Assembly (NCBI GenBank): GCA_022495995.1
Contig: JAFEMH010004908.1
Span: 62,001-126,000, forward strand
From: Adenophora triphylla var. japonica
Taxonomy: Eukaryota; Streptophyta; Magnoliopsida; Asterales; Campanulaceae
Length of the DNA: 64,000 bases
Reading direction: 5' to 3'
The translations under genes and the position numbers were made by a program. The notes under the pieces were generated by a model. That model had not been told where the DNA came from, ran no database searches, and worked only from the letters and a program-made list of their open reading frames with translations. This document shows, in pieces, positions 23,666 through 34,085 of this stretch. Position 1 is the first letter of the stretch, and the number at the start of each line of letters is the position of its first letter.

Positions 23666-24560
23666 AACTTCACCTTGAAGGCTCTCACGTTGATCGATTG
23701 GCTCGGTACTTCATCGGTATGTCGGTTAAACCTTTAACTGGACCTCTGTAGTGACGCTTTGTCAAACGACTCAAACCAGGGCTTCATCAAATCATTCGTA
23801 GAAAGATTCCGTGGTTTTCGCCATGTCTTTTCCATGGAATGGGGCTTTATCAAGTCACACCTATCTTCGAAGAAAGGTCTGGTCACCTCAACAACTCCGT
23901 CTTGGAGTTTCGGCTTTAGAACTTGGCACATGGCAACTCCCTGCATCATCAAAAGTTCATAATTGGGAATCTCCTCATATCGACATTTCGTCAAATCACA
24001 ACTAACCCAAGCAAAAGAGGGTTCATTCATGTCAACATGCTTTGATTCTAGAGCTCGGCGTCGGCTTCAAATGTCCGAGACTGAAAAGAAATTTCAATCG
24101 AGGCCCGGGGTTCAAGTCCAACTTCATCCCAAGATCAAAATTGACCTCATCAATAACATGCAATTCAGTCCGCGACTAAAGGATATCACCCCACCACTCA
24201 AAGCTTGTCCCAAAATCAACAACACATACATCCCCTCTCATCACCATGCATCCCCACAAAAATCTCCCCAGGGCTCATGTAGCATGCACAAAACTTGAAT
24301 CAATAGGAAAAATCCTAAATCGTAATTTCCCTGCCAAAAGCTTAGGCCAAGTGCATCTTCGAAAGCAAATAAACGCATCATCTCATAATCATTTTTGGTT
24401 CTATGCATGCATCCGCCATCATGAATGCCATATATGCATCTTCCTCTTCACTAACAAATGCAGGAATTCAAACGTAATCCCCCTTTTCGGCAAGGATGAT
24501 CTTCACCAAAGACGACCTCAAATGGATGAAAACAGTCCCCAACATCCACAAACATATGAA
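23666..24560 (+). other. Element C region without recognised gene
   Basis: Overlapping short ORFs on both strands, none with recognisable motifs. Composition resembles the flanking element C sequence. I see nothing specific. Confidence 0.4.
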
Positions 24561-24562
24561 GA

Positions 24563-25010
24563 CCGCCTCCAGTGTCTACAAATCGGTCAGGGACGCCAAG
24601 CTCTCCAATACAATTCGGTCAGAGACGCCAAGCTCTCCAATACAATCAGGTCAAGGACGCCAAGTTCTCCAATACAAATCGGTCAGAGACGCCAAGTTCT
24701 CAAAATGCAATCCGGTCAAGGACGCCAAGCTCTCCAATACAAATCGGTCAAGGACGCCAAGCTCTCCAATACAAATCGGTCAGGGACGCCAAGCTCTCCA
24801 ATACTGTAATGCGGCTTGGAGATGCCAAGTTCTCAAAATGCAAATCGGTCAAAGATACCAAGGTCTCAAATACGGTACGGTCGAGAGACGCCAAGTTCTC
24901 CAATACAAATCGGTCAGGGACGCCAAGTTCTCAAATACAAATCGATCAGGGACGCCAAGTTCTCAAATACAATGCGGTTAGAGACACCAAGTTCTCAAAA
25001 GCAAGAAGTC
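24563..25010 (+). repeat. Tandem repeat, about 32 bp x 13
   Basis: Units such as CGGTCAGGGACGCCAAG with TCTCCAATACAAAT occur about thirteen times with point variants. The array sits in the hypervariable 3' UTR zone of the element. It produces overlapping open frames that are not genes. Confidence 0.92.
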
Positions 25011-25015
25011 CCAAT

Positions 25016-25345
25016 GTGAAGACAAGCTCAAAAACCTCTACAAGTTTGACGATCACCAAAGCAAGATGCGGACTCAACCAAACTCCTCCTTCGGGTCAAA
25101 ATGCCTCCAAAGACGGCAAATCGTCGGCCAAACCGTCCCACGAACGGCAACCTAACAACTCTTCATCAACATCAGCCGTAGCCTCAGCTACAGGTAAGCA
25201 CAGCACAGGTATGAAAGCATATTTTAATCAACTACTTTTCTAAAAAAACATTATCATCAAATCTTAGGGCGACTTCCCAAAAAAAAAAAATAATAGTCAA
25301 ACCTCAAATACTGTCAAACCATCAAAGACCATCCCCAGCTATTTT
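25016..25345 (+). other. Element C spacer between tandem arrays
   Basis: No gene. It carries one isolated unit of the GGGCGACTTCCC repeat (about 25266) that is amplified at 25995-26262. Confidence 0.5.
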
Positions 25346-25412
25346 CGAACTACGACCGGCTTGATTCCCTCTTAAGGATACGTAGGTAGCCTATCATTAG
25401 GTCCAGCCACTC
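25346..25412 (+). promoter_or_regulatory. Conserved pre-LTR motif of the Ogre group, copy 1 in C
   Basis: GAACTACG, then GGCTTGATTCC, then GGATACGTAGGTAGCCTATC and CCAGCCAC. Further copies lie at 26295-26360 and 26541-26608. D and E hold two copies each on their own sense strand (about 47615-47930 and 37535-37870). The position between pol and polypurine tract is constant. Confidence 0.8.
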
Positions 25413-25495
25413 GACCGGCCACGGTCATCCTTTCCTTCTCGGCGAGACGTAAAACCGATCCCTTCAAATGAAGTCCACTAGAGGACCATCTATCC

Positions 25496-25963
25496 TAAAA
25501 CGCCATCATCGAGGTTCGAGGCACCTAAGACGCCATCATCAAGGTTCGAGGCACCTAAGACGCCATCATCAAGGTTCGAGGCACCTAAAACGCCATCATC
25601 GAGGTTCGAGGCACCTAAGACGCCATCATCAAGGTTCGAGGCACCTAAGACGCCATCATCAAGGTTCGAGGCACCTAAAACGCCATCATCGAGGTTCGAG
25701 GCACCTAAGACGCCATCATCAAGGTTCGAGGCACCTAAGACGCCATCATCAAGGTTCGAGGCACCTAAGACGCCATCATCAAGGTTCGAGGCACCTAAGA
25801 CGCCATCATCGAGGTTCGAGGCACCTAAGACGCCATCATCAAGGTTCGAGGCACCTAAGACGCCATCATCAAGGTTCGAGGCACCTGAGACGCCATCACC
25901 GAGGTTCGAGGCACCTAAGATGCCATCATCAAGGTTTGAGGCACCTAAAACGCTATCACACAC
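25496..25963 (+). repeat. Tandem repeat, exactly 30 bp x about 15.5
   Basis: The unit is CGCCATCATC, [G/A]AGGTTCGAG, GCACCTAA[G/A]A. The first nine units follow a three-unit (90-bp) pattern: one GAGG unit, one AAGG unit, then an AAGG unit ending AAAA. Because the period is divisible by three, both strands are open (RHHQGSRHLR and GASNLDDGVL repeats), which is not evidence of a protein. Confidence 0.95.
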
Positions 25964-25994
25964 AACACGAGGAAAGCGATAAATCGCAATCATC

Positions 25995-26262
25995 CCTTAG
26001 GGTGACTTCCCAAAAATAGTCAAACCATAGGGTGACTTCCCCAAAACAGTCAAAACCATAGGGCGACTTCCCAAAAATAGTCAGACCTTAGGGTGACTTC
26101 CCAAAAACAGTCAGATCATAGGGCGACTTCCCCAAAAACAGTCAAAACCTTAGGGTGACTTCCCAAAAAACAGTCAGATCATAGGGCGACTTCCCAAAAA
26201 TAGTCAGACCATAGGGTGACTTCCCAAAAATAGTCAAATCTTAGGATGACTTTCCTAAAACA
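25995..26262 (+). repeat. Tandem repeat, about 28-30 bp x 9
   Basis: Units of the form [A/T]TAGGG[C/T]GACTTCCC, A-run, [C/T]AGTCA. GGG...CCC in each unit gives a small inverted repeat. It adjoins the conserved pre-LTR motif. Confidence 0.92.
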
Positions 26263-26682
26263 GTAGGGTCGACGACTAAAGATAGTCGAAAGACCCGAAC
26301 TACGGCCGGCTTGATTCCTCTTAAGGATACGTAGGTAGCCTATCATTAGGTTCAGCCACCAGACCAAAATGGTCATTCCTATCCCCAGCAGAGCGGATAT
26401 ACAACCCTAGCCATCAGACCGAAGAGGGTCATTTCTTATCCCAGCAGAGTTTCTTTCAAGCAATCGATCGTAGAACTCGCTCGCCGGAGTTGACATCCTA
26501 AAACAGTCCTCCCGTGGTCGACAACTAAAGATAGTCGAAAGACTCGAACTACGACTGGCTTGATTCCTCTTAAGGATACGTAGGTAGCCTATTAAATAGG
26601 TTCAGCCACTCGATCACTTGATCATCTGCCAAAATATGGAGCCTTACTCTTATCGACGACCCCCGCTTCCTTCGAAGCGCCG
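26263..26682 (+). promoter_or_regulatory. Conserved pre-LTR motif, copies 2 and 3 in C
   Basis: Two copies of about 92 bp (about 26269-26360 and 26517-26608) each start with GACTAAAGATAGTCGAAAGA and contain the CTTGATTCC...GGATACGTAGG core, separated by about 150 bp with repeated CCAGCAGAG strings. This lies directly upstream of the purine tract. Confidence 0.8.
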
Positions 26683-26697
26683 TCGCCGAGGGGCTAC
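26683..26697 (+). promoter_or_regulatory. Element C polypurine tract
   Basis: GCCGAGGGGCTAC immediately precedes the right LTR. D (CGAGGGGCTTC) and E (CAAGGGGCTTC) carry the same tract before their 3' LTRs. Confidence 0.75.
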
Positions 26698-28583
26698 CGT
26701 AAGTGCTCCAATTTGAGCTTGTTAGCATTTTCGTTAGAAAATTAACGAAAGTTATAACATTACTAACATTCCTAACATTCCTAACTTTTCTAACAAAGTA
26801 AGGGTAAAATGGGCATTGCCATTTAAAGTTAAACCAAGAAAAGAATCTCAAAAAGCAAAAGAAATAAGAAAAATCCGAATTGGGCAAGTTGAAAAACATA
26901 AACTGCTGGATTTTTGAATTTTATTCTTCCTGTCCAAAGCCTGAAGCTGTAATTAATGAACAGTGCACGCTGTCAATCATATCCGCGCGGACATGTTTGT
27001 CAATTTCAGAGGGCTATAAATTGAACCCTCCTCTCTCAGTTTACACAACACAATTTGATCACAGCAACGAAACTCTGACGAAATATAGAGAGAAAACAGT
27101 GGGAATCCATAGATTGCCACCATTTTCTCTTCAATCTTTCCCAAATCTCACTCACTCACAAATACTTCAAATCACTCTCATACATACTCTCATACATACA
27201 CCAATCCAAGCTCAAATCACCCTATAGGAGGAGGAATAGAGAGAAAACATAGAGGACTTCATTGTTATCTACTTGTTTTCTCTTTAACCAACTCAAATCA
27301 TCAACCCTAAACACTTTCAAACCCTAAACACATTCAAGCCTCAAACACTCATATATTCAAGCCAAAGCCTCAAAATACAAAGAAGATAGGTATAACCTCC
27401 CTCTTCTAACCCTAAATCTCTCATCCATGCATGCATCTTCAAACTACAAAATGTAGTTCATTCTTCTTCTTGTTTTAAGATCCAAGAAGATCACCATGGA
27501 AGTCCATCTCCATGGATGATCTTCTACAAGGATCAACATTTTCTTTAATGTGTTCTTACTTTCTTGCAAAGAAAACTCATTTTCAAAACCCCAAAACCAT
27601 TTTCAAGCATCAAATCTCATTTTCAAAGGATAAAAATCCCCTTCCCAAGCAAATGAAGTGCTTAGTCCTAATGTACCCCAAGGATGGTTTGGTATAGTTG
27701 ATTCACCACTAAAATGTCAAGTGATCACTAACCAAAACCTAGGGAAATGGGGACAAGCATGGATGCAAAACCCCCCTTTAAAATCATATTTTCTTTCATG
27801 GGAAGTTGCTGTCCAGTAGCAATTTTCTCAGACCTCAGTCCATGGTCTAATTTTTTGGACATAGATAAACTTGGAATTTGGTGTTGACTACAAAATACTT
27901 TTTGTAGCCAACATCCAGATATTTCCATATATATTTTTACTTTATTTTTTGTGTGAGTAAAACTCCTTTTTTCAAATTTTCTTTTAAAGGTCAGTTCATC
28001 AGTCTCTGGAAATCCAGATTTCAGATCTGAGATTTCCAGAAGGTTTTGACCCCTCAAATCATCTCCAAAATGAAAAGTTCTTTTACAGAAACCTTTTTTA
28101 AGGTGTTTTGAACATTTTTAATTCCCGGACTTTTCCCAGATTCTGGAGTTTTCAAGCCCTAAAGTCCATTTCAAAGTCGAGGGTCAACTGCTTTTTTCAT
28201 TTTGGCAGAAATGGTTTTCAACTTCCAAAAATCTTTTGAGTTACAAATCTCAACCCAAAAATCACCCAAAAAATCATGGGATCAGTTTAAAGCCTTAAAA
28301 AGAGTTCCCAATTTTTACTTACCTCAGTTTCAACTTATTTTGGCCAAAACACACACACACACACACACACACAAATGATTTTCAGCTTGGAAGACTCGTT
28401 TTACGAGGCATTCCGGGTGCACACTAACGTCCTTCCCGGCGTGTAACATGACCTCCGAACCCAAATTTCTGATCTCGGGCATTTTTCAAAGTTTTGGCCC
28501 TCAAAATAAAAATGGCGTGGCGACTCCGTTTCGTTGATTTTTTCAAATAAAAATGGGAAAATTTTCGGATGCACATCATCACA
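26698..28583 (+). repeat. Element C 3' LTR (1.886 kb)
   Basis: Nearly identical to 12876-14760. It opens CGTAAGTG (TG mutated to CG) and closes ATCACA before CCTTC. Visible differences include ACAAAGAAC/ACAGCAAC, CCCCCACAAACC/CCCCAAAACC and one extra AC unit. Confidence 0.93.
26982..27021 (+). promoter_or_regulatory. Element C 3' LTR copy of palindrome and TATA box
   Basis: Same TCCGCGCGGA (26982-26991) and TATAAAT (27015-27021) as in the left LTR, with unchanged spacing. Confidence 0.72.
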
Positions 28584-28588
28584 CCTTC
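28584..28588. other. Target-site duplication CCTTC, right of C
   Basis: Partner of 12871-12875. A's 3' region resumes after it. Confidence 0.88.
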
Positions 28589-29280
28589 CAAGAACTTAAC
28601 ATCTTAAATCAGGTACTACCTTTCTCTTACTTTTTGTTTAAAAAGTATAGTTCTAGCACTCTTTTACTTTCTTTTATCAAATAAAATGTGACATCAGAAA
28701 AGATGTCGAAATCTCTCATTACCTTGTTATTTTGCAAGAAGTTGACATCTTAAATCAGAAGTCTTCAATTCATTCCAAATCCTCGTGAAAACAACCGGTT
28801 TGAGACTGGCCATCTCACATCCGTTTAAGGTACTTAATCCCTTCAAAGGTTTAAAGAAATTACTTTCTTTCATCGCATTTAGGTTTAAACACCTCGCCTG
28901 GAGTGCACGATGTCAACCTTGATTGAGGTGTGTGGTGGGCCCGTATGTTTAATATATACGAATTACCCATCTCCACTCAATCAATGAGTTAGACCCTAAG
29001 ATTTTTACAATTGGTTATGACACATACGTGTCATCTAAAAACAAACGGTTATTGACATTTACATGTCAATCTAAGTAATTGCAAAGGATTTCTACATCCA
29101 CTCGCAAGTTGTTACCATCTACGAAGAGGTTAACATACCAACCCAACACTTGAAAAACAAATTGTCTTGGCCCTTATGGGTCGATTACAAACCAAAAAAT
29201 TGTCTTTGGGACGCAGCCCAATTCAAACTAAAGTTTTTCAAAACCAAAAGTTTTCAACAAAAACATCTTACTTTCTTCCT
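28589..29280. other. Element A 3' non-coding region
   Basis: No gene. It is homologous to B's 3922-4804 on the other strand. Short dyads ATGACAC/GTGTCAT (about 29014-29031) and ATTGACAT/ATGTCAAT (about 29048-29067) stand where B has a perfect palindrome. Confidence 0.6.
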
Positions 29281-30901
29281 TCACGGGGTGGCTACTGCCG
29301 CTGATGTTGTCTCTGCTCCTTCTTCAAAGATATCATCATCTTTACATGCTGAGGATCTTTCTCCTACCTTCTCTCCCTTAGCATCCAAGGCCTTCAAGAG
29401 GGAACGTTGTTGCTCAACATTCTACTCTGTGTGCTTCCCAGCATCAAACTCCTCCATCATTTGAATTTTAATTTCAATTATGCTTCGGGCAGCGGAGGCC
29501 ATCTTAACATCTTCAATCTCCTGCAGCTGGGTGTCTTGGATGGAAGACATTCCCTTCATTAAGCTTTCCACCTCGTTCTGAAGATCCTCATTCTTCTTAG
29601 CTGAAGCTTCCCTCTGTTTCTTGATCTGTATAACCTCCAGTACCAATTTCCTATTCCTCTCCTCAAGATTGTTCACTCTTATCTTAGCCGCATCCACACC
29701 CTGCAAAAGCCAAAAATCGATTTAAACCCTGAGATACATTATTGCCTTTGAAATTCTATTTTTTCAAGAAAACTTACCACTGCAGCCCTAGCCAGTGCTT
29801 CTTCCACATCCCCCAAGCCTGTTTCATCCACATTTATCACCTCTTTCGAACTACTATTTCTCTTCTTCACCCTTGCTCCCACAGATGGTGCCTCCATCTC
29901 TCTCTTAGGCACCATTACATGATTGCTTGCTTGAGTTTGCCCAACAAAATCTTGAAGATCCTTTAGAGAAAAAGCTGCAGTAGACTTCGAAACTGTCAAG
30001 AAAGCACGCTGTCAGAAGAAAGCAGAATCCAGGTACACCAAGAAATTTTTTTTTACAAAGATTTAAAGGTCTTACCAGTAGACATTTCGGTAGATGGTGG
30101 TATCTCCTTGTCTTCAGAGATTGCTATGGCTTCAAAAGGCTGAAAAGATCGCTCCCCCTCTGAGAACTCCAACAGTCTTCTAACCTTCCCAATTGTCTTA
30201 GTAGACGGTGGAAAAAACTTAGCCCAATCAATAGCTGCAAAAACAGGATAAGGAAAATTATAACAAGTAAGTGCGGGAAATAAGGGAAAATTGAAGTTTG
30301 AAAGAGGGATACCTTCCCTATTCCATTCAGTCGCCAATAAATCTCCTTCCTCCAAGGAATTCTTCTCAACAAAAAAGTATTTTGATTTCCAACCCCTATC
30401 ATTCACGGTTACTTTCAAAAATAAAGGTTTCATGCCAGACCTAGTCTTAAGGAGGTATCTCGTGGAACCAAAAGTTTGAAGCTCGTATACAAAGGCCAAC
30501 TCCCTCAAACCTATGTCTAAACCGAATTCACGGTTCACTCGCAAAACACAGGAAAAGATCCTCCAAAACATAGGCATCAGTTGGACAAAAGCAAGGTTTG
30601 TTTTTCTAAAAAACTCATTTATCAGTGCAGGGAAAGGATAAGAGAAGCCTAGAGTGAAGGGGTATTCATAGAAACAAATCCATTTCGGAGAAACAAAGTC
30701 AGACCTAAGAAAAACATCAAAGGGCCTAAAGATGGTAGAATCCGGGAAGCAGTGACGATCTTTGATAGATTCAATCAAGTCGTTGTTAAAAATACATATT
30801 TTCTCATCTGGTTTTGCCAACAACCCTTCACATGAAAAACCCCCATCCTCGTTCGAACTCAGGGGATTTTTCGCAGCTTTGCCCTTTTTCGATTTAACCA
30901 T
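29281..30901 (-). CDS. Element A antisense gene: Transposase_28-like protein with coiled-coil tail, four exons
   Basis: It is read opposite to A's gag-pol. Predicted exons are 30901-30313, 30234-30076, 29992-29778 and 29700-29281. Every intron has GT...AG ends (donors GTATCC, GTAAGA, GTAAGT; acceptors TTTTTGCAG, CTTGACAG, CTTTTGCAG), and phases agree (1, 1, 0). Exon 1 carries FRPFDVFLRSDFVSPKWICF, YPFPALINEF and KSKYFFVE, which resemble the Transposase_28 family (putative gypsy-type transposon, PF04195). Exons 3-4 hold a basic patch (RVKKRNSSSK) and a coiled coil (NNLEERNRKLVLEVIQIKKQ). A TAG at 29422-29424 ends the protein at 413 residues; the frame otherwise runs to 29281. Start ATG 30901 is preferred; 30916 is possible. 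Such antisense ORFs are known in Tat elements. Function is unknown. Confidence 0.8.
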
Positions 30902-31176
30902 TTTTTGAAAAAGCAAAAAGGGAGAAAAAGAGAGGGAAAGATTTTACCTTGAAGAAGGAATCACCGCCGTGAAGAAGAAGATGGATGAAAGCGATTGGAA
31001 AAAGTGGAGAAGAAAGTGAAAAGGAACATGGTTAAAAACCCTAGATCTTTGGGGTAGTTACGCTAATTAAGTGCAATTAAACTCTTTAACTGCCATGTAT
31101 CTCTACAAATTTAGTTAACTGCCGAGCTTCTAGAAGGAAGTAGAAAAAACTGACCTTTTAAATTCATTTAAAAGAC
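30902..31176 (-). other. Element A upstream region of the antisense gene
   Basis: AT-rich sequence between the antisense ATG and the LTR. It must hold the antisense promoter if it is separate from the LTR. I see no clear TATA box. AGGGAGAAAAAGAGAGGG precedes the ATG on the plus strand as a purine stretch. Confidence 0.45.
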
Positions 31177-31193
31177 AGTTTTTTGGGGACAAT
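31177..31193 (+). promoter_or_regulatory. Element A polypurine tract
   Basis: GTTTTTTGGGGACAAT lies directly before the LTR start TGTTGTGGG, matching B's tract. Confidence 0.75.
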
Positions 31194-31769
31194 TGTTGTG
31201 GGTAAATTCAGGATTGCTACATCTTGAGTTGTTACCAGCATGTCGTCATCTTCACACTCGTAGACAAGGTAAAAATTATTTACATAATTTTATTCATTAT
31301 TTATTTCTGTTATATTTAACTACAGGGATAAAAGAACGTGAGAAAAAACATGTTCCATGGACTCCTTTCAACGGTTTGCAAGACCAAGTCAAGATGAAGA
31401 TAACATGCTGAAATTCTAGGAGAGTTTGTTAGGATTTTTATTTTTCTGTTATTTTCTTTTTTTTTTAAAGGCTCATGGCTGGAACACATTACACACAATA
31501 CACGCATCACTCACACATAGTTCACATACAGTTTGTAATCCGCCATAGTTTCATCGCTTGTAACTCAAAGATATTAATACAATTATTTGGAAAGGTAGGT
31601 GCTCATAATTACCTCCCGAGGTTTTGTGCGGCGAGATAGTTATCTCAAGGGTTTTTCTCGTTACATGATCGAGCCATCCTATTTTCATTGTTACACCAAT
31701 TATATTCCATTGCACCCTCCTTAGCTTTATTTTGAATTCCTTCATTGTTGACTGTTTTTTGCCAAAACA
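31194..31769 (+). repeat. Element A 3' LTR (576 bp)
   Basis: It opens TGTTGTGGGTAAATTC and closes GTTTTTTGCCAAAACA, equivalent to B's sense LTR (TGTTGTGGGTATTTTT ... TTTTCTACCAAAACA). It is diverged from B's LTR in the middle. A GTAAAAATT...TTTAACTACAG stretch (31269-31325) resembles a short intron, as in B's longer LTR. Confidence 0.85.
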
Positions 31770-31774
31770 TGTAT
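31770..31774. other. Candidate right target duplication of A (TGTAT)
   Basis: The five bases after A's terminal CA. The partner lies outside the window, so it cannot be confirmed. F's minus-strand RNase H frame resumes right after. Confidence 0.45.
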
Positions 31775-33296
31775 GATCCTTGCCTGTTGGGGAGATTGTT
31801 CTTTTCCTTTCAAGCTTTCTTTTGGGGTGCTCTCCCTATTATCCTCCTTGGTGAACGTAACCAAGAAGTCTACCAAAGGTTGAGCTTGTAATGCTTTTTA
31901 AGGCTTATATTTAATGTCAAACTCTGTCAATTCTATAGACCAGTTGAGCAGTTGACCTAAGATTTCTAGTTTGTGCAATATCTTTCTTAATGGAACATTA
32001 GTTAGTATGATAATAGGGTGAGTAGAGAAGTAAGCTCTGAGCTTTCTGGCTGTCACCACTAAGGCGTAGGCGATCTTTTTAGCATTGAAGTATCGCGCTT
32101 CTACGTCGAACAAGGCCTTTCTTACATAGTAGATTAGCTTTTGAAGGCCAGTTTCCTCTCTGACCAGAACTGCGGCCACTGCTCGATCTCCAGCTGATAG
32201 GTAGACGTACAAACTCTCTCCTTGGATCGGGCTGCTCAGCAATGATGGAAAGGCGAGGTATTCTTTGAGCTATTGAAACGACGAGGAATATTCGGCCGTC
32301 CACTCAAATTTTTTCGTCCCCCTCAAAGGTTTGAAAAAGGGGTTGCTGATTTGGCTATAAACCTACCCAGAGTTGCGACCCTACATTTCAATCGTTGGAC
32401 CTCCTTGATGCACGTAGGCTCTTGCATCTCTACCAAGGCCTTTATCTTTTCTGGATTAGCTTCAATGCCTTTTTGTGATACCATAAACCCCAAAAACTTG
32501 CCTGCAGCTACCCCAAATACACACTTGCTCGGATTTAGCTTCATGTCGTTTCCTCGTAGATTGGCGAACGTTTCAATTAGGTCGACCACATGATGACAAG
32601 TCTTAGTTTTGATGACCATATCGTCGATGTAGGCCTCCATGTTTCGGCCAATCTGACTAGCAAAGACTTTATTCACCATCCTCTGATAGGTAGCTCCAGC
32701 ATTTTTCAGCCCGAATGGCATCTTGGTGTAGCAATATACCCCTCCAGCAGCTTGGAGGGCTATCTTTTCAATGTCATCCTCGTGCATTCTGATCTGGTGG
32801 TATCCTGAATAAGCGTCGAGGAAACTAAGGGTGACATGTCCAGCTATTGAGTCGACCAATTTATCTATCCGTGAGAGCGGGAAGCTATCCTTTGGGCATG
32901 TTAGATTTAGATCGGTGAAGTCGACGCATATCCTCCACTTTCCATTAGCCTTTTTGACCATCACCACGTTTGCCAGCCAAGTAGTGTAGGATGCCTCCTT
33001 GATTATACCTGTACTAAGTAGTTTATTTACCTCTTGTTTGATGGCCATTTCTTGGTATGTAGAAAAAACCCTTAGCTTCTAGTTTTTAACTTCATAGTGG
33101 GGTTGACTTCCAAGCAATGCACTGTGACCTTTTCTTTGACTCCCCTCATGTTCTCTACTTTCCAAGCAAAGACATCAGTACTCTCCTTCAATAGGTCGAC
33201 TATTTCCACCATTTCTTCTGGTGACAATTGACTTCTTATTCTGATTTTTTGCTCGGGGTAAGATGAGTTGACTTCTATGTCTTCCAGCTTGTCCAT
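31775..33296 (-). pseudogene. pol: Element F reverse transcriptase and RNase H
   Basis: A pre-RT segment (33296-33072, LKESTDVFAWKVENMRG) is out of frame with RT. RT (33048-32323) reads WRICVDFTDLNLTCPKDSF, LDAYSGYHQIRM, MPFGLKNAGATYQRM and catalytic AYIDDMVIKTK. RNase H follows after a frameshift (YLSAGDRAVAAVLVREETG, RKALFDVEARYF), with a TAG at about 31898-31900, and continues as AQPLVDFLVTF until A interrupts at 31774. RT itself is intact in its catalytic Asp pair. Confidence 0.88.
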
Positions 33297-34085
33297 CGAT
33301 TCCAGTTATGGGCCGCCTCTAAACTACAGAGTCTCAATGATGATCTCTCTGACCCTTTTTCTTTCCACAGCTCCCAAATGTGGAGCTTCCGCTTCAATCA
33401 TGTCATCTAGCTCAGCAGCTATTTCTCCATTGGAGGCCCCTGAGTTTTGGTTGGTTTGGAAGCATAGGTCGCCAATGATGATCTGGTTGCCAAAGCTGTA
33501 TCTGTTGCAACTAAAGTGTGTTCAGAGGGACGTGTCATCTTAGTCATGACGTGTTCATGTGAGGGATAGGTCGCATCTTCTATACATTGGATCGTGGATA
33601 ATCTGGAAGTAGTGGTGACAGACTTTGAGAATTTCCAGCTTTCCTCTGTAGTGTTAATTTCCAACTCCCTTTTCTTCTTGGATCAAAGCACGTGGTCCAA
33701 GTACTCTCTAGCCATGCTTAGAACGCACCTAACTCCTAACATTGATGAGGATTGAAGGCACCATCCCTAGAGTGACATGCCCAGGTAAACCCAGTATAGC
33801 ATGGTAATCACTTACATCATCAATGACTATATATGTTACCTTAGCTATTGTCCTTAAGGGATGTTGTCCGATGTCGACCTCCAACTCTATCTGTCTTTTT
33901 GCTTGATTTTTGAAGTCATATAATTGACCTGAGTATGGTGACAATCTGGCGTCTGTCAATCCCATATTTAAGAAAGTTTTGTAATAGAGAATGACCTTAC
34001 AGGCCCCCGTGTCGACCAAGATTCTACTTGACGTGCAGTCATCAATGAGCCCTGTAATCACCAAAATCTGCTTCCTTGCAGCCAT
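33297..34085 (-). pseudogene. pol: Element F aspartic protease and PR-RT linker
   Basis: The open part (34085-33729) holds RILVDTGACKVILYY, with the canonical DTG, and DDVSDYHAILGLPGHVTLG as second core motif. The linker toward RT (33728-33297) is broken by stops. An upstream Cys-rich tail of gag joins in another frame. Confidence 0.82.

Larger units (their letters stand above)
12876..28583 (+). mobile_element. Element C: large non-autonomous Ogre-related LTR element (LARD-like), 15.7 kb
   Basis: Two about 1.9-kb LTRs bound it. A primer site follows the left LTR and a purine tract precedes the right one. Its leader (about 15215-15415), its post-pol segment (about 20000-20640) and its pre-LTR motif match D and E, so it belongs to the same lineage. 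I find no RT, RNase H or integrase. It holds two separated degenerate gag regions and four kinds of tandem repeat. The LTRs differ by about a dozen substitutions and small indels by eye, so it moved recently although it encodes no enzymes. Confidence 0.9.
1..31769 (+). mobile_element. Element A: Tat-lineage Ty3/gypsy retrotransposon, 5' part outside window, split by B and C
   Basis: A reads left to right: end of gag and protease (1-618), RT and first RNase H (619-2270), aRNH and integrase (11004-12645), a 3' non-coding zone (12646-12870 and 28589-29280), an antisense gene (29281-30901), a polypurine tract and the 3' LTR (31194-31769). The order PR-RT-RH-aRNH-IN plus an antisense ORF before the 3' LTR is known from Tat elements such as Retand and Grande. 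B and C each interrupt it with 5-bp target duplications, so its reading order is recovered by skipping 2271-11003 and 12876-28588. It is inserted in element F. All sense domains carry stops, so it is inactive. Confidence 0.9.

Noticed and set aside
25496..25963. Regular 30-bp repeats as a CRISPR array
   Set aside because: Units abut with no spacers, and the context is a plant LTR element.
25468..26019. 183-codon ORF (RHHQGSRHLR repeats) and its 167-codon opposite-strand partner
   Set aside because: Both arise because a stop-free 30-bp unit is tandemly repeated. There is no start context and no domain, and the array lies in a retrotransposon 3' UTR.
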